A stretch of DNA of 64,000 nt from Desulfobacteraceae bacterium (GCA_013003715.1 JABDIN010000107.1:1-64000), one strand, 5' to 3'. Counted from the stretch's first letter, positions 37,298 through 47,398 are shown. A program made the numbers and translations. Notes: generated from the sequence alone by a model not told the origin.

Positions 37298-37761
37298 CAC
37301 CTTCGGTCAGGGGGTGTTCAGCAGATGATTGCTCAATCCGTGGATCCCCGGAGTGACCTGTTGTATTCCCTTGCCGCGATTTGAATAATACCACAAGGAC
37401 GCCGCATCCCCACCATCAGGTTGAATCCGCAGTACCGGTTCCCTTGCCCGGCGATGTTTTCGAGGTATTGCCGGGGCGGATCGTCACCGGTCAGATAATC
37501 GCTGACCAGACGGCCCCGTGACGGTGCTCCCGGTTTTTTTTCCGATGGGTCCCGGTAATTGGTAATGGCGGCCAAACGGCCGTTTCCGGTTATCCCCAGC
37601 CAGGTACCGTTTCCTTTCAGGTCCCTGCCGGCAAGAATATCCGGATGATCCCCCCAAAAATGCAGCCCACGGGTCGGGCGATCGTAAAACTCGTCCCGGT
37701 TGGCGGCGAGCACCAATTTGTAGCGCGCGGATTGATCATAGGAGAAAAGAATTAAGCACAC
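37298..37761 (-). pseudogene. Decayed NRDE/TANGO2-family gene (frameshift plus stop)
   Basis: The intact frame gives MCLILFSYDQSARYKLVLAA and NRDEFYDRPTRG, then AGRDLKGNGTWLGITGNGRLAAITNYRDP, unmistakable NRDE protein. After FNLMVG the frame slips in a run of four C (37408-37411, forward) and the family sequence resumes in another frame as DAASLWYYSNRGKGIQQVTP and HGLSNHLLNTP. There the expected Trp codon is TGA (37307-37309), followed by PKV. The last 100 or so residues of a normal 240-260 residue protein are absent. I infer a one-base deletion, a nonsense change and 3' loss. Confidence 0.85.
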
Positions 37762-37807
37762 CGCTTACACCTTCCGGCTATCCGGTTCAAAAAATAAGAT
37801 TAAAAAA

Positions 37808-37920
37808 AATGAAGATCAATCGACATCATTCCGCCATTTGGCATTTGGATTTTGTCATTTGACATTACCTGTAGTCAGGGGACACGATTCCAAGCATATC
37901 ACTATTACATGCGATTGCCC
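37808..37920 (-). repeat. Family B dispersed repeat (reverse copy)
   Basis: GATCAATCGACATCATTCCGCC, then ATTTGGCATTTGGATTTTGT and CATTTGACATTACCTGTAGT, then GGGGACACGATTCCAAGCATATC. The reverse complement follows the 26.9 kb copy almost base for base over 110 bp. The rest of the 429 bp gap to the thiolase start shows no other gene. Confidence 0.78.
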
Positions 37921-38190
37921 CGGGCATCTGCCATGGTCGTTGACCTGGGTTCATGACTTATGGTACTTGTTCAGATCTGATTTGTCCATAAACACCCATT
38001 TGACAAGGATTTCCCGTTCGGGTGTTTCGTATTTTGAAACATCAGGGGGGCACTCTGGACCTGCCGTCGCCGCCTTGACCGGTGAATGCAGGCATTCACA
38101 CAGTGAAGCGGATTGGATGCAAAATATCGGGTGGCGTCCCGATGGGAAACATACCAGGAATCAATACCAGCAAAACAGGAGGGAAGGTTT

Positions 38191-39477
38191 ATGAAAGAGG
38201 TGGTGATTGTAAGCGGTGCCAGAACGGCCATCGGATCATTCGGCGGTGTGTTGAAATCCGTTCCTGTGATCGAACTCGGATCATTGGTAATGAAAGATAC
38301 CCTTAAACGCGCCGGCCTGCGTCCCGTACCCGGCGAATTGGCGCCCCAGTTTGCACCGGCGACGCTCAAGGACCAGGGGGTCATCGAATTGGAGTCCAAG
38401 GCCGACGATTGGGATACAGATGCAAGGCCGGTGGTGATTGATGAGGTCATCATGGGAAATGTGCTCCAGGCAGGGCAGGGGCAGAATCCGGCTCGCCAGG
38501 CCATGGTTCGCGCCGGTATCCCAAAGGAAACACCGGCATTTTCCATCAATAAAGTCTGTGGCAGCGGTCTAAAGGCAATCGGTCTGGCCGCATCCGCCAT
38601 CATGACCGGCCAGGCGGAAGTGATCCTCGCCGGCGGCCAGGAAAACATGAGCCTTGCACCCATGGCCCTTCCCAAAGCACGGTGGGGGCATCGGATGGAG
38701 CTGACCGGAACCGGGGATATTTATGATTTAATGGTGTTCGACGGCCTTTATGAGATTTTTTACGGCTATCACATGGGGGTAACGGCGGAAAATATTGCCC
38801 GAATGTACAAGATCAGCCGGGAAGAACAGGATGAACTGGGTGTGTTGAGCCATACACGGGCCAGAACGGCCATCACGGAAGGCTTGTTTGCCCGGGAAAT
38901 CGTACCGGTGGTCATAAAATCACGCAAAGGTGATACCATCGTCGATACCGACGAACGCCCCATGGATACAAGCCTGGAAAAAATGGCCAGACTCAGGCCG
39001 GCTTTTGCCAAGGATGGCACCGTGACCGCCGGAAACGCATCGGGCATCAACGATGGCGCGGCGGCGGTTCTGGTCATGAGTGCCGAAAAGGCGGCGGAGC
39101 TGGGGCTCGAACCCATCGTGAAAATCAAGGATTTTGCATCGGGCGGCCTTGATCCGGCCTATATGGGATTGGGTCCGGTGCCGGCAATTCGCAAATTGTT
39201 GAAGCGTACCGGAATGACCGTGGGGGATATGCAGATGATCGAATTGAACGAAGCATTCGCCTCCCAGGCCATCGGATGCATGCGTGAACTGGACATCGCC
39301 ACGGAAAGGCCCAATGAGTTGGGAAGCGGTATATCCCTTGGGCATCCCATCGGTGCCACCGGCGCCCGGCAGATGGTCAGCGGCATGAATCAGATGAGCC
39401 GGAGGGGGTATAACACCGGCCTGATCACCATGTGTATCGGCGGCGGCATGGGGATGGCCATGATCCTGGAAAAATAG
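38191..39477 (+). CDS. Acetyl-CoA C-acetyltransferase (thiolase II) with a loop insertion
   Basis: 428 residues from the ATG after AGGAGGGAAGG; about 34 longer than E. coli AtoB (394). The surplus lies near residues 45-80 (VPGELAPQFAPATLKDQG and following), before VIDEVIMGNVLQAGQGQNPA. Catalytic residues are the nucleophile in KVCGSGLK (Cys123), the histidine in GHPIGATGAR (near 387) and the cysteine in MCIGGGMG (near 415). It converts two acetyl-CoA to acetoacetyl-CoA or runs thiolysis. A terminator follows, so it is probably a single transcript. Confidence 0.93.
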   Translation: MKEVVIVSGARTAIGSFGGVLKSVPVIELGSLVMKDTLKRAGLRPVPGELAPQFAPATLKDQGVIELESKADDWDTDARPVVIDEVIMGNVLQAGQGQNPARQAMVRAGIPKETPAFSINKVCGSGLKAIGLAASAIMTGQAEVILAGGQENMSLAPMALPKARWGHRMELTGTGDIYDLMVFDGLYEIFYGYHMGVTAENIARMYKISREEQDELGVLSHTRARTAITEGLFAREIVPVVIKSRKGDTIVDTDERPMDTSLEKMARLRPAFAKDGTVTAGNASGINDGAAAVLVMSAEKAAELGLEPIVKIKDFASGGLDPAYMGLGPVPAIRKLLKRTGMTVGDMQMIELNEAFASQAIGCMRELDIATERPNELGSGISLGHPIGATGARQMVSGMNQMSRRGYNTGLITMCIGGGMGMAMILEK

Positions 39478-39526
39478 GCCGTCCATTTCACCGGCTCGGG
39501 CATCAGTCGATCCGGCATTGAAAACG

Positions 39527-39559
39527 CCTGATAATCCCTTGTGGATTATCAGGTTTTTT
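39527..39559 (+). terminator. Intrinsic terminator after the thiolase gene
   Basis: CCTGATAATCC, a CTTGT loop, GGATTATCAGG, then six T: a perfect 11 bp stem. Confidence 0.93.
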
Positions 39560-39749
39560 CATTTGATCATCGTCGCGCTGACGGCCGGCTCAGCCGCCGG
39601 TTTTCAACGGGTCCGGAGTGCCGGTGAGTTTCATTTTTCGCTTTACATTATCCACCGTAATTGCTACAAATACGCCTTGTCTGTTCGGACTGAAAAAGTG
39701 CGACCAAAGGGTACTGATTTCATAGAATCCAGAATGTGAAGAGGTTGTA

Positions 39750-39908
39750 ATGAATATTGCCAGAAGATTGGGTATTTTAGTGTTTTTTGCAGTGCCCGCG
39801 ATCGTCGGTGGCGGAATCGTGTTTCACTTTTCCCAACCCAGTTATACTCCGATGGCCATTTACGAAATACTTCTGATTTTGTTTGCCGGCGCCATAATCA
39901 GCAAGTAA
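39750..39908 (+). CDS. 52-residue membrane microprotein
   Basis: ATG follows GAAGAGG by 5-6 bases and the frame reads MNIARRLGILVFFAVPAIVG, a FHFSQPSYTPMAIYEI loop, then a second hydrophobic helix LLILFAGAIISK and TAA. Two predicted transmembrane helices in 52 residues with a basic N-terminus. No family recognised. It sits alone between the thiolase terminator and the AI-2E permease gene. Confidence 0.6.
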   Translation: MNIARRLGILVFFAVPAIVGGGIVFHFSQPSYTPMAIYEILLILFAGAIISK

Positions 39909-40191
39909 AAACGCCTGTCATCCCACTGTGCACGATGCCTTTCAATACTTCGTGCCAACAGCCCCGGGTTAAGGGCGGTTGGGCGATTCTTTCGATGCTT
40001 TCGGGCGAACAAAGCCGGACCACTATGCGAATATTTTTCTCCCCGGTCAAACCCCTTGCACTGTGGTGGTATGCGGTGCAGCGGATTGACGGTGCCGGGG
40101 ATTGGTAATGCGTTTTATGCATCCCCCGCAAATTCGGTGGGTTGATACCGCCATCAGGACCGTGAACACCTGACGCTTGCCCGGAGGCAAA

Positions 40192-41274
40192 ATGAACGAC
40201 GGTACGTCCAGAAACATGATATTGTGGTTCTTTTTAGCCTGTTTTATCATTTCTATTTTCATGATGGGATGGCTGCTGAAACCGTTTTTTTCCATCATTA
40301 TTCTCGCTGCGGTCCTGGCCGGCATCTTCTATCCGGTATTCCGTTTCATTCGTCGCGTCGATAAGATCGGCGCGCCCATCGCCTCTTTTCTCACCTGTCT
40401 GTTGATCTTTATCATCGTTTTTGTTCCCATCGTGTTCTTTGTGGGGAGCCTTGCCCAGCAAGCCTTCGAACTGGTGCAATTGGCACAGAACGCCGTGGCC
40501 AACGACCAGGTGATAGAACTTCTGCAAAAAAGCAAGGTGCTCGACAAGATCAACATGCTGCTCGTCCGTTTCGACTATCAGGTGACCGGTGAAGAGCTTC
40601 AACGCGCCATTGCGGAGATCGGCAGGGTGGTGGGACTATTCCTGTTCGGCCAGGCCAGGGGCATCGCCCAAAACACCTTCGCCTTTATCATCAATTTTTT
40701 CCTGATGCTCATGGTCATCTATTTTCTGCTGATGGACGGTGAACGATTGATTGCCTTTATTTTTGATATTTCCCCCCTGCCGGAGGATCAGGACCGGAAA
40801 CTGATTCAGAAGTTCAATGAAATGGCCGGTGCCATCCTTGTGGGAAATGGGCTGGGTGGTCTTATCCAGGGCGTTTTGGGCGGGCTTGCATTCTGGTTTT
40901 TGGGCCTACGGTCCGCCTTCTTATGGGGTGTGATCATGGGGCTTCTCGCATTCCTGCCGATCATCGGCATCGGTATGGTGTTATTTCCCACCGCAATCTA
41001 TCTGTTGTTAACCGGGCGGATCGCCGCCGGCATTTTTGTCATTGTATTTTATTTAGTCGTATCTTTTGGCACCGAGTACATATTCAAACCCAACCTGGTG
41101 GGCCAGCAGGTTAAAATGCATCCCCTGCTGGTTTTTTTCTCGATCATCGGGGGATTGAAGCTGCTTGGCATTTTGGGGATAATATACGGCCCCCTGGTGG
41201 TGACGGCGTTTTTAACCCTCGCCGAAATTTATCAGGGCAACTATCGGAACCTCATCGAACAAAAGGACACATAG
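40192..41274 (+). CDS. AI-2E transporter/PerM-family (UPF0118) permease
   Basis: 360 residues from the ATG 5 bases after GGAGG; the frame begins earlier at a TTG. Eight-helix pattern: two N-terminal helices (FFLACFIISIFMMGWLL, FSIIILAAVLAGIFYPVF), a hydrophilic stretch near 90-140, and C-terminal helices with the family signature GLRSAFLWGVIMGLLAFLPIIGIGMV near residue 235 and KMHPLLVFFSIIGGLKLLG near 310. The family exports or imports small molecules; substrate is unclear. Confidence 0.9.
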   Translation: MNDGTSRNMILWFFLACFIISIFMMGWLLKPFFSIIILAAVLAGIFYPVFRFIRRVDKIGAPIASFLTCLLIFIIVFVPIVFFVGSLAQQAFELVQLAQNAVANDQVIELLQKSKVLDKINMLLVRFDYQVTGEELQRAIAEIGRVVGLFLFGQARGIAQNTFAFIINFFLMLMVIYFLLMDGERLIAFIFDISPLPEDQDRKLIQKFNEMAGAILVGNGLGGLIQGVLGGLAFWFLGLRSAFLWGVIMGLLAFLPIIGIGMVLFPTAIYLLLTGRIAAGIFVIVFYLVVSFGTEYIFKPNLVGQQVKMHPLLVFFSIIGGLKLLGILGIIYGPLVVTAFLTLAEIYQGNYRNLIEQKDT

Positions 41275-41371
41275 ACGTGGCATTTCGCCACTCTAACATT
41301 CACCCATTCCCGGTTGTCCGGGGCAGGGGTATTTCCATACAGAGATTTTCTGATGTAGAACAGGAGCTAAG

Positions 41372-43924
41372 ATGACCGAGACAGAGAAACAACCCGAGAT
41401 CAGTATCGAGACGGAAATGAAAAAATCGTATCTCGACTACGCCATGAGCGTGATCATCGGTCGAGCCTTGCCGGATGTCCGCGACGGATTGAAACCCGTT
41501 CACCGGCGGGTGCTTTTTGCCATGAGAGAACTTAAGAATGATTGGAATAAACCGTATAAAAAATCCGCCCGTATAGTGGGTGATGTCATTGGTAAATACC
41601 ATCCCCATGGGGATACGGCCGTTTATGACACCATCGTGCGGATGGCCCAGGGGTTTTCCCTGCGCTACCCGATGGTGGATGGACAGGGAAACTTCGGTTC
41701 GGTGGACGGTGACCCCCCGGCGGCCATGCGTTATACCGAAATCCGGATGACGAAACTGGCTCACCTGATGCTGGAGGACCTGGATAAGGAGACGGTCGAT
41801 TTCACCCCTAACTACGATGAATCACTCACCGAACCATCTGTCTTGCCGGCCAAGCTCCCGTCCTTGTTGATCAACGGTTCGTCCGGTATCGCCGTGGGTA
41901 TGGCCACCAATATACCGCCGCACAATCTGTCCGAGGTGGTGGATGCCGTTTCAGAATTGATCGACAATCCCCGCGTCGAAATAGACCGGCTTATGGCCCT
42001 GCTCCCGGGCCCTGATTTTCCGACGGCCGGTATCATTTACGGGAAAAAAGGCATCCGCAATGCCTATGAGACCGGCCGCGGGATTATCCGTGTTCGCGCT
42101 CGGGTGGCGGTGGAAAAAGATAAGAAAACCGAGAAGGAGACCATCGTTATCACGGAACTGCCTTACCAGGTGAACAAGGCCAGGCTGGTGGAGAAGGTCG
42201 CCGACCTCCAGAAAAACAAGCAGATCGAGGGGATTCAGTTTGTCAGGGACGAGTCGGACCGCAGCGGTATGCGAATCGCCATCGGGCTGAAAAGAGACCA
42301 GATCGCCGATGTGATCGTGAATCAACTTTACAAACACACCCAACTGGAGAACAGTTTCGGCATTATACTGCTGGCGGTGGTGAACGGGCGGCCCCAGGTT
42401 TTTAACTTGAAGCAGATCCTGGAACAATTCGTACTGCACCGCAAGGATGTCATCACCCGGAGAACACGATATGAACTGAGTAAAGCGGAAGCCCTGGCCC
42501 ACATCCTTGAAGGGCTCAAAATCGCCCTGGATAATCTGGACGCGGTGGTGGCCATGATCCGTTCCTCCGGTTCTCCGGTGGAAGCCCGTGAACGCCTGAT
42601 GGATGCCTTTGAATTAACGCTTATCCAGGCCAAGGCGATCCTGGACATGCGGCTTCAACGACTCACCGGTCTGGAGCGGGAGAAAATAATAGCCGACTAC
42701 GAAGCGTTGCTCAAAGATATCGCCCGGTACAAGGAGATATTGGCCAGTGAAAGACTCGTTCTCGGTATCATCAAAAACGAACTGACCGATTTGAAGGCGG
42801 AATTCGGTGATGAACGCCGGACCGATATTGCCCACGCCACACGCGAGCTTACCCTTGAGGACATGATCGCCGAAGAGGATATGGTGGTGACCATCAGTCA
42901 TTCCGGGTACATCAAACGTAATCCCATCACCTTGTACCAGAGCCAGCATCGCGGTGGTAAAGGGAAAACCGCCATGGGAACGAAGGATGAAGATTTCGTG
43001 GAACATCTCTTCGTTGCATCGACACATCATACCTTCATGTTTTTCAGTAACATGGGGAAGGTGTATTGGCTAAAGGTGTATGATATTCCCCAGGCCGGCC
43101 GGCAGAGCCGGGGAAAAGCCATCGTCAATCTCCTCGATTTCGCCGAGGGTGAATGGCTCAGCACGGTCCTGGCCGTTCCCTCGTTCGAACCCGGGCACTA
43201 CGTGCTGATGACCACCAAAAACGGTACCATCAAGAAAACCGATCTCATGGCATTCAGCCGACCACGTGTGGGCGGCATCATCGCCCTGAATCTGGCGGCG
43301 GACGATGAGTTGCATGCGGCACGTATCACCGACGGTACCCAGAATGTGTTCCTGGGATCGGCTTCCGGAAAATCCATCCGGTTCATGGAATCGGATATCC
43401 GCCCCAGCGGCAGAACCGCCAGAGGGGTTCGCGGTATGCGGCTGATCGGCGGAGACCGGATTGTCGGAATGGAGGTGCTCCATCACGGCCAAACCCTTTT
43501 CGCCATTACCGAGAACGGCTTCGGCAAACGCACCGCCATAGACGAATACCCGGTTCACCGTCGGGGCGGTAAGGGTGTGATCACCATCAAAACCACGGAA
43601 CGCAATGGTCAGGTGGTGGGAATCCTGCTGGTCAAAGAGGACGATGACCTCATGTTGATCACGAATAACGGCAAGATCATTCGAATGCATATCCGGGGCA
43701 TTTCCGTCATCAGCCGAAATACCCAGGGCGTAAAACTCATTGATATGGAGACCGGTGAACGCGTTGTGGGCACGGCCGGATTACCGGAGAAAGTGACTGT
43801 GGGAGTGGAAGACCCGGAAGAAGGGGAGCCGGATCAGGGGGCCGATGCCGATGGGAATGGCATCGATCAGCCGGATGCGGAGACCGATGCCGATGGGAAT
43901 GGCATCGATCAGCCGGATTCATGA
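41372..43924 (+). CDS. gyrA: DNA gyrase subunit A
   Basis: 850 residues. N-terminal breakage-reunion domain has [20 protein letters not shown] near 24, and the quinolone-region sequence [18 protein letters not shown] with catalytic tyrosine in AAMRYTEIR near 120. The C-terminal beta-pinwheel includes the GyrA-box-like HRGGKGK and several related repeats. The last residues are an unusual acidic tail with two near-identical 14-residue units (see findings). The QRDR position equivalent to E. coli Ser83 is threonine and Asp87 is retained. Confidence 0.97.
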   Translation: MTETEKQPEISIETEMKKSYLDYAMSVIIGRALPDVRDGLKPVHRRVLFAMRELKNDWNKPYKKSARIVGDVIGKYHPHGDTAVYDTIVRMAQGFSLRYPMVDGQGNFGSVDGDPPAAMRYTEIRMTKLAHLMLEDLDKETVDFTPNYDESLTEPSVLPAKLPSLLINGSSGIAVGMATNIPPHNLSEVVDAVSELIDNPRVEIDRLMALLPGPDFPTAGIIYGKKGIRNAYETGRGIIRVRARVAVEKDKKTEKETIVITELPYQVNKARLVEKVADLQKNKQIEGIQFVRDESDRSGMRIAIGLKRDQIADVIVNQLYKHTQLENSFGIILLAVVNGRPQVFNLKQILEQFVLHRKDVITRRTRYELSKAEALAHILEGLKIALDNLDAVVAMIRSSGSPVEARERLMDAFELTLIQAKAILDMRLQRLTGLEREKIIADYEALLKDIARYKEILASERLVLGIIKNELTDLKAEFGDERRTDIAHATRELTLEDMIAEEDMVVTISHSGYIKRNPITLYQSQHRGGKGKTAMGTKDEDFVEHLFVASTHHTFMFFSNMGKVYWLKVYDIPQAGRQSRGKAIVNLLDFAEGEWLSTVLAVPSFEPGHYVLMTTKNGTIKKTDLMAFSRPRVGGIIALNLAADDELHAARITDGTQNVFLGSASGKSIRFMESDIRPSGRTARGVRGMRLIGGDRIVGMEVLHHGQTLFAITENGFGKRTAIDEYPVHRRGGKGVITIKTTERNGQVVGILLVKEDDDLMLITNNGKIIRMHIRGISVISRNTQGVKLIDMETGERVVGTAGLPEKVTVGVEDPEEGEPDQGADADGNGIDQPDAETDADGNGIDQPDS
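43842..43921 (+). repeat. 42 bp tandem repeat in the gyrA 3' end
   Basis: Two copies with a 42 bp period start at 43842 and 43884; the first 35 bases are identical, CCGATGCCGATGGGAATGGC and on. They encode [14 protein letters not shown] and [12 protein letters not shown] at the extreme C-terminus. Confidence 0.85.
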
Positions 43925-43999
43925 ACATCAGCCGCCGGCATCGTACCGGCGCCATCGATATATCGGTTAATAAATACCCGGATAACGACCAAGGAGGCA

Positions 44000-45043
44000 A
44001 TGCTGCCCATGCAATCTGAAAAATCGTTCAGTTCGACAAAAATCGGCGTCGTCGGTGCGGGTAGCTGGGGGACCGCATTGGCCGACCTCCTCGGTCGCAA
44101 AGGATTCAAAGTGGATCACTGGGTCTTTGAAAAAGAGGTCAAGGAACAGATGTGCGCCGGCAGGGAGAACACGGTTTTTCTGCCCGGTGTTTCTCTGTCC
44201 GATAATCTCAATCCCACCAATAATTTAAGGCAAGTCGTGACCGGTAAGGATCTTGTGCTCGTCGTGGTTCCCTCTCATGTCATGCGGGTGACGACCGAAC
44301 AATTCGCCCAGTGGATATCACCGGAAACGATCCTGGTCTCGGCGTCGAAGGGGATTGAAAACAAAACGCATCTGACCATGACCGGCGTATTGAATGAGGT
44401 CATGGGCAACAGCGGTCAATATCAATCAGCGGTACTTTCGGGTCCGAGTTTTGCCAAGGAGGTCGCCGCCCAAGTGCCCACGGTAGTGACCGTTGCATCG
44501 GACGATGAAAAGGCCGCCGCCTTTGTTCAACGGGTATTTGCGACACCCTATTTCCGGGTGTATACCCATAGTGACGTATTGGGTGTGGAATTGGGGGGAT
44601 CGGTAAAAAATGTCATCGCCATCGCCGCCGGTATCATCGACGGAATGGGCCTCGGGCTTAATACACGAGCCGCCCTGATCACCCGGGGATTGACGGAGAT
44701 CCGGCGTCTGGGGGTAAAAATGGGCGCCAATCCCAGGACGTTCACCGGGTCGGCCGGTGTCGGTGATCTGATTCTGACGTGCACCGGCACCCTTAGCCGA
44801 AATCACACCGTCGGGAAAAAGATCGGAGAGGGAAAAAAGCTGGATGAGGTGCTGTCAGAGATGCGGATGGTGGCCGAAGGGGTTAAAACCGCGAAGTCGG
44901 TGTATAACCTGTCACGCAAGCTTGACGTGGAGATGCCCATTTCACATGCAATTTACCATATCCTCCATGAGGATCTGTCTCCCCCAAAAGCGGTTCACCT
45001 GCTGATGACAAGGGATCTGAAACAGGAACTGGATGAAGATTGA
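44000..45043 (+). CDS. gpsA: Glycerol-3-phosphate dehydrogenase [NAD(P)+]
   Basis: 347 residues. NAD(P)-binding GAGSWGTALADLLG near residue 18, LVVVPSHVMR near 92, SGPSFAKEVA near 150 and the catalytic lysine region LGVELGGSVKNVIAIAAGI near 194 are diagnostic. It makes glycerol-3-phosphate for phospholipids. AAGGAGG is 2 bases before the first ATG and 11 before an in-frame ATG at 44009, so the true start may be either. Confidence 0.95.
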   Translation: MLPMQSEKSFSSTKIGVVGAGSWGTALADLLGRKGFKVDHWVFEKEVKEQMCAGRENTVFLPGVSLSDNLNPTNNLRQVVTGKDLVLVVVPSHVMRVTTEQFAQWISPETILVSASKGIENKTHLTMTGVLNEVMGNSGQYQSAVLSGPSFAKEVAAQVPTVVTVASDDEKAAAFVQRVFATPYFRVYTHSDVLGVELGGSVKNVIAIAAGIIDGMGLGLNTRAALITRGLTEIRRLGVKMGANPRTFTGSAGVGDLILTCTGTLSRNHTVGKKIGEGKKLDEVLSEMRMVAEGVKTAKSVYNLSRKLDVEMPISHAIYHILHEDLSPPKAVHLLMTRDLKQELDED

Positions 45044-45075
45044 TTTTTCCACAATAGATAAAACCACCGGGCCAT

Positions 45076-45357
45076 ATGAGTAAGCAAGACCGCCACCCCA
45101 ATTGTTTTTCCGATCTGTCCATCGTGTTTCCGATGGCGGCGGACGGTTTGAGACATACACCCCGTTCGTGCATGATTTGTGTATATAAAACAGAATGTTT
45201 ACGGGCTGCCATGGAAAAATCGGAAGGTGTGGATGTCCGTGAAGAGGTCGTGGACAGGGCCTATTCCTCGGGCATGCTGGGTTTTTTCGAACGATGGTCC
45301 CGGAAAAAGTCACTGCACCGGCAACGGTTTACGAAAAGGAAGGGCAGCCATGAATAA
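45076..45357 (+). CDS. Small cysteine-containing hypothetical protein before pgk
   Basis: 93 residues. A cysteine cluster, SCMICVYKTECLRAAM, near residues 31-46, and an upstream HPNC, suggest metal binding. The C-terminus is basic. The stop overlaps the pgk start by 8 bases, so translation is coupled. No ribosome site is clear. Named family not recognised; the position between gpsA and pgk may be useful for finding orthologues. Confidence 0.6.
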   Translation: MSKQDRHPNCFSDLSIVFPMAADGLRHTPRSCMICVYKTECLRAAMEKSEGVDVREEVVDRAYSSGMLGFFERWSRKKSLHRQRFTKRKGSHE

Positions 45358-46564
45358 ACTCACCTTGAAGGATCTTGACCTCCGCGGCAAACGCGTATTG
45401 ATGCGTGTTGATTTCAATGTGCCCCTTGACGGCGGCCGTGTAACCGATGATATGCGCATTAAAAGTGCGGTGCCCAGCATCCGTCATGTCATTGACAATG
45501 GCGGGCGGCTGGTGCTCATGTCCCACCTCGGGAGGCCCAAGGGAAAGCGCGTTCCCGACATGTCGCTCCTGCCCTGTGTGGCCGTTTTAAAGCAACTGCT
45601 CGGACAGGATGTTCGTTTTGTTGACGATTGCATCGGACCCGAAGTTCAGGCCGCCGTGAATTCACTCGGCGACGGAGAGGTGTTGCTGCTGGAAAATCTG
45701 CGGTATCACGGGGACGAGACGGCCAATAATCCGGAGTTTGCCCGTCAATTGGCGGCCTTTGGCGATGTTTTTGTCAACGATGCTTTCGGCACGGTTCACC
45801 GCGCCCATGCGTCCACCCACGGGGTCACCGCTTTTATCGATAGATGCGCCGCCGGTTTCCTGGTGATGAAAGAGATGGAATACCTGGATGTTGCGCTTGA
45901 AAATCCGGAACGGCCGTTTATTGCTATTCTGGGCGGGGCAAAGATATCCGGTAAAATCGATGTCATCTCCAACCTGCTTCCCAAGGTGGATAAACTCATC
46001 GTCGGTGGGGGCATGGCCTTTACGTTTTTTAAAGCCATGGGGTATGAAATCGGCAACTCTTTGCTTGAAATGGATAAATTGGAGTTGGCCGGGGAGTTGT
46101 TGTCCATCGGCCGGGAGAAAATCGTTCTGCCCGTCGACTGCCTCGTATCCGATGTTTTTGATTTTCCCACCCGACGCATCGGCCCGCTCAATACCGTTGC
46201 CGTGGATGCGATCCCGGTCACCGGCATTGGTTTGGACATCGGCCCTGAAACCTTGCGGATTATTGAGAATCTACTGACCGCCGCACGTACAATTGTCTGG
46301 AATGGCCCCATGGGGGTTTTTGAAATAGATGAAACTGCCGGAGGCACCTTCGCGGTGGCTGAGATAATGGCCCGCGCCACAACAAGGGGAGCCGTGACCA
46401 TTGTTGGCGGCGGCGATTCTGCGGCGGCGATAGCTAAAGCCGGTGCGGCTTCTGCGGTGTCCCATGTGTCCACCGGCGGTGGGGCGTCATTGGAATTTCT
46501 TGAAGGTAAGACACTGCCGGGTGTGGACGCACTCAGCGACAAGCCGGTTGCCGCATCGTCATGA
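45350..46564 (+). CDS. pgk: Phosphoglycerate kinase
   Basis: 404 residues from the ATG preceded by AAGGAAGG. Signature RVLMRVDFNVPLDGG near 16, SHLGRPKG near 60, and the nucleotide-side GPMGVFE near 320 with GGGDSAAA near 345. It transfers phosphate between 1,3-bisphosphoglycerate and ADP in glycolysis or gluconeogenesis. Longer reading in the same frame from 45179 is not supported. Confidence 0.97.
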   Translation: MNKLTLKDLDLRGKRVLMRVDFNVPLDGGRVTDDMRIKSAVPSIRHVIDNGGRLVLMSHLGRPKGKRVPDMSLLPCVAVLKQLLGQDVRFVDDCIGPEVQAAVNSLGDGEVLLLENLRYHGDETANNPEFARQLAAFGDVFVNDAFGTVHRAHASTHGVTAFIDRCAAGFLVMKEMEYLDVALENPERPFIAILGGAKISGKIDVISNLLPKVDKLIVGGGMAFTFFKAMGYEIGNSLLEMDKLELAGELLSIGREKIVLPVDCLVSDVFDFPTRRIGPLNTVAVDAIPVTGIGLDIGPETLRIIENLLTAARTIVWNGPMGVFEIDETAGGTFAVAEIMARATTRGAVTIVGGGDSAAAIAKAGAASAVSHVSTGGGASLEFLEGKTLPGVDALSDKPVAASS

Positions 46565-46669
46565 CACTGTCGTTTTCCGGCCGATGCAATGATAGCGAGA
46601 ATAAACAACATCACCCCGTGGTCAGCCATCTGTGGTCTGGTTGAACAAACGCTGGAATGAATTCGTCAT

Positions 46670-47398
46670 ATGATCCCTAGTCGACTATTCGGCAGGATGT
46701 TAATCGTCCTCGTCCCTTTGGCACTGATCGCAGCCGGTGTGGTCTTTTATTATTACAAACCGATTTGGCACGCCGTGACCCAGGCCTTTACCGTACTTTC
46801 CGATCGGGAAAGAATCGAGGGTTTTATCTCCCTTTTCGGTGTGGGTGCGCCGATCGTGTTTATGGTCATTCAGATCCTTCAGGTACTCCTGGCGCCGATC
46901 CCCGGAGAGGCCACCGGTTTTGCCGGCGGCTATTTATTCGGGACCATAAAAGGATTCTTGTATTCAACCATAGCCCTGACGGTCGGATCCTGGATGAATT
47001 TTGCCATCGGCCGGTTTTTAGGCATTCGGTATGTGAGAAAATTCATACCACCGGAAAAACTCCATAAGTTTGACCGTTTGGCCAGGCGGGAGGGTTTTTT
47101 TCTGATATTTCTATTGTTCCTGTTCCCCGGATTCCCCAAGGATTGGCTGTGTCTTTTCCTTGGCATCAGCGCACTCCCCATCAAGGCATTCCTGATCGTT
47201 GCCGCCGTGGGGCGCATGCCGGGTACCTTAATGCTCAGTCTTCAGGGTGATATGCTGTTCCAGGGGGATTACGAAATCCTGTCCGCTCTGATCGGGTTGA
47301 GTCTGGTTGCCGCCTTTGTCGCGTATGTCTATCGTGAAAAATTATATAAGTGGATAGAAAAAGTAAATGGGTCAAGCATTGACCATACGGATAATTAG
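46670..47398 (+). CDS. TVP38/TMEM64 (DedA-like SNARE-associated) membrane protein
   Basis: 242 residues. Hydrophobic N-terminus, then IQILQVLLAPIPGEATGFAG near 66, the GYLFGTIKGF repeat near 86, FLFPGFPKDWLCLFLGISAL near 151 and GRMPGTLMLSLQGD near 184, all hallmarks of the family. Probably a membrane transporter or flippase-type protein. Stand-alone gene after pgk. Confidence 0.9.
   Translation: MIPSRLFGRMLIVLVPLALIAAGVVFYYYKPIWHAVTQAFTVLSDRERIEGFISLFGVGAPIVFMVIQILQVLLAPIPGEATGFAGGYLFGTIKGFLYSTIALTVGSWMNFAIGRFLGIRYVRKFIPPEKLHKFDRLARREGFFLIFLLFLFPGFPKDWLCLFLGISALPIKAFLIVAAVGRMPGTLMLSLQGDMLFQGDYEILSALIGLSLVAAFVAYVYREKLYKWIEKVNGSSIDHTDN

Noticed and set aside
39518-39739. Forward frame beginning MKTPDNPLWIIRFF
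   Set aside because: It runs through the thiolase terminator hairpin and lacks a ribosome site.
45179-45349. N-terminal extension of the pgk frame
   Set aside because: It overlaps the small cysteine protein frame, and PGK homology and AAGGAAGG fix the start at 45350.
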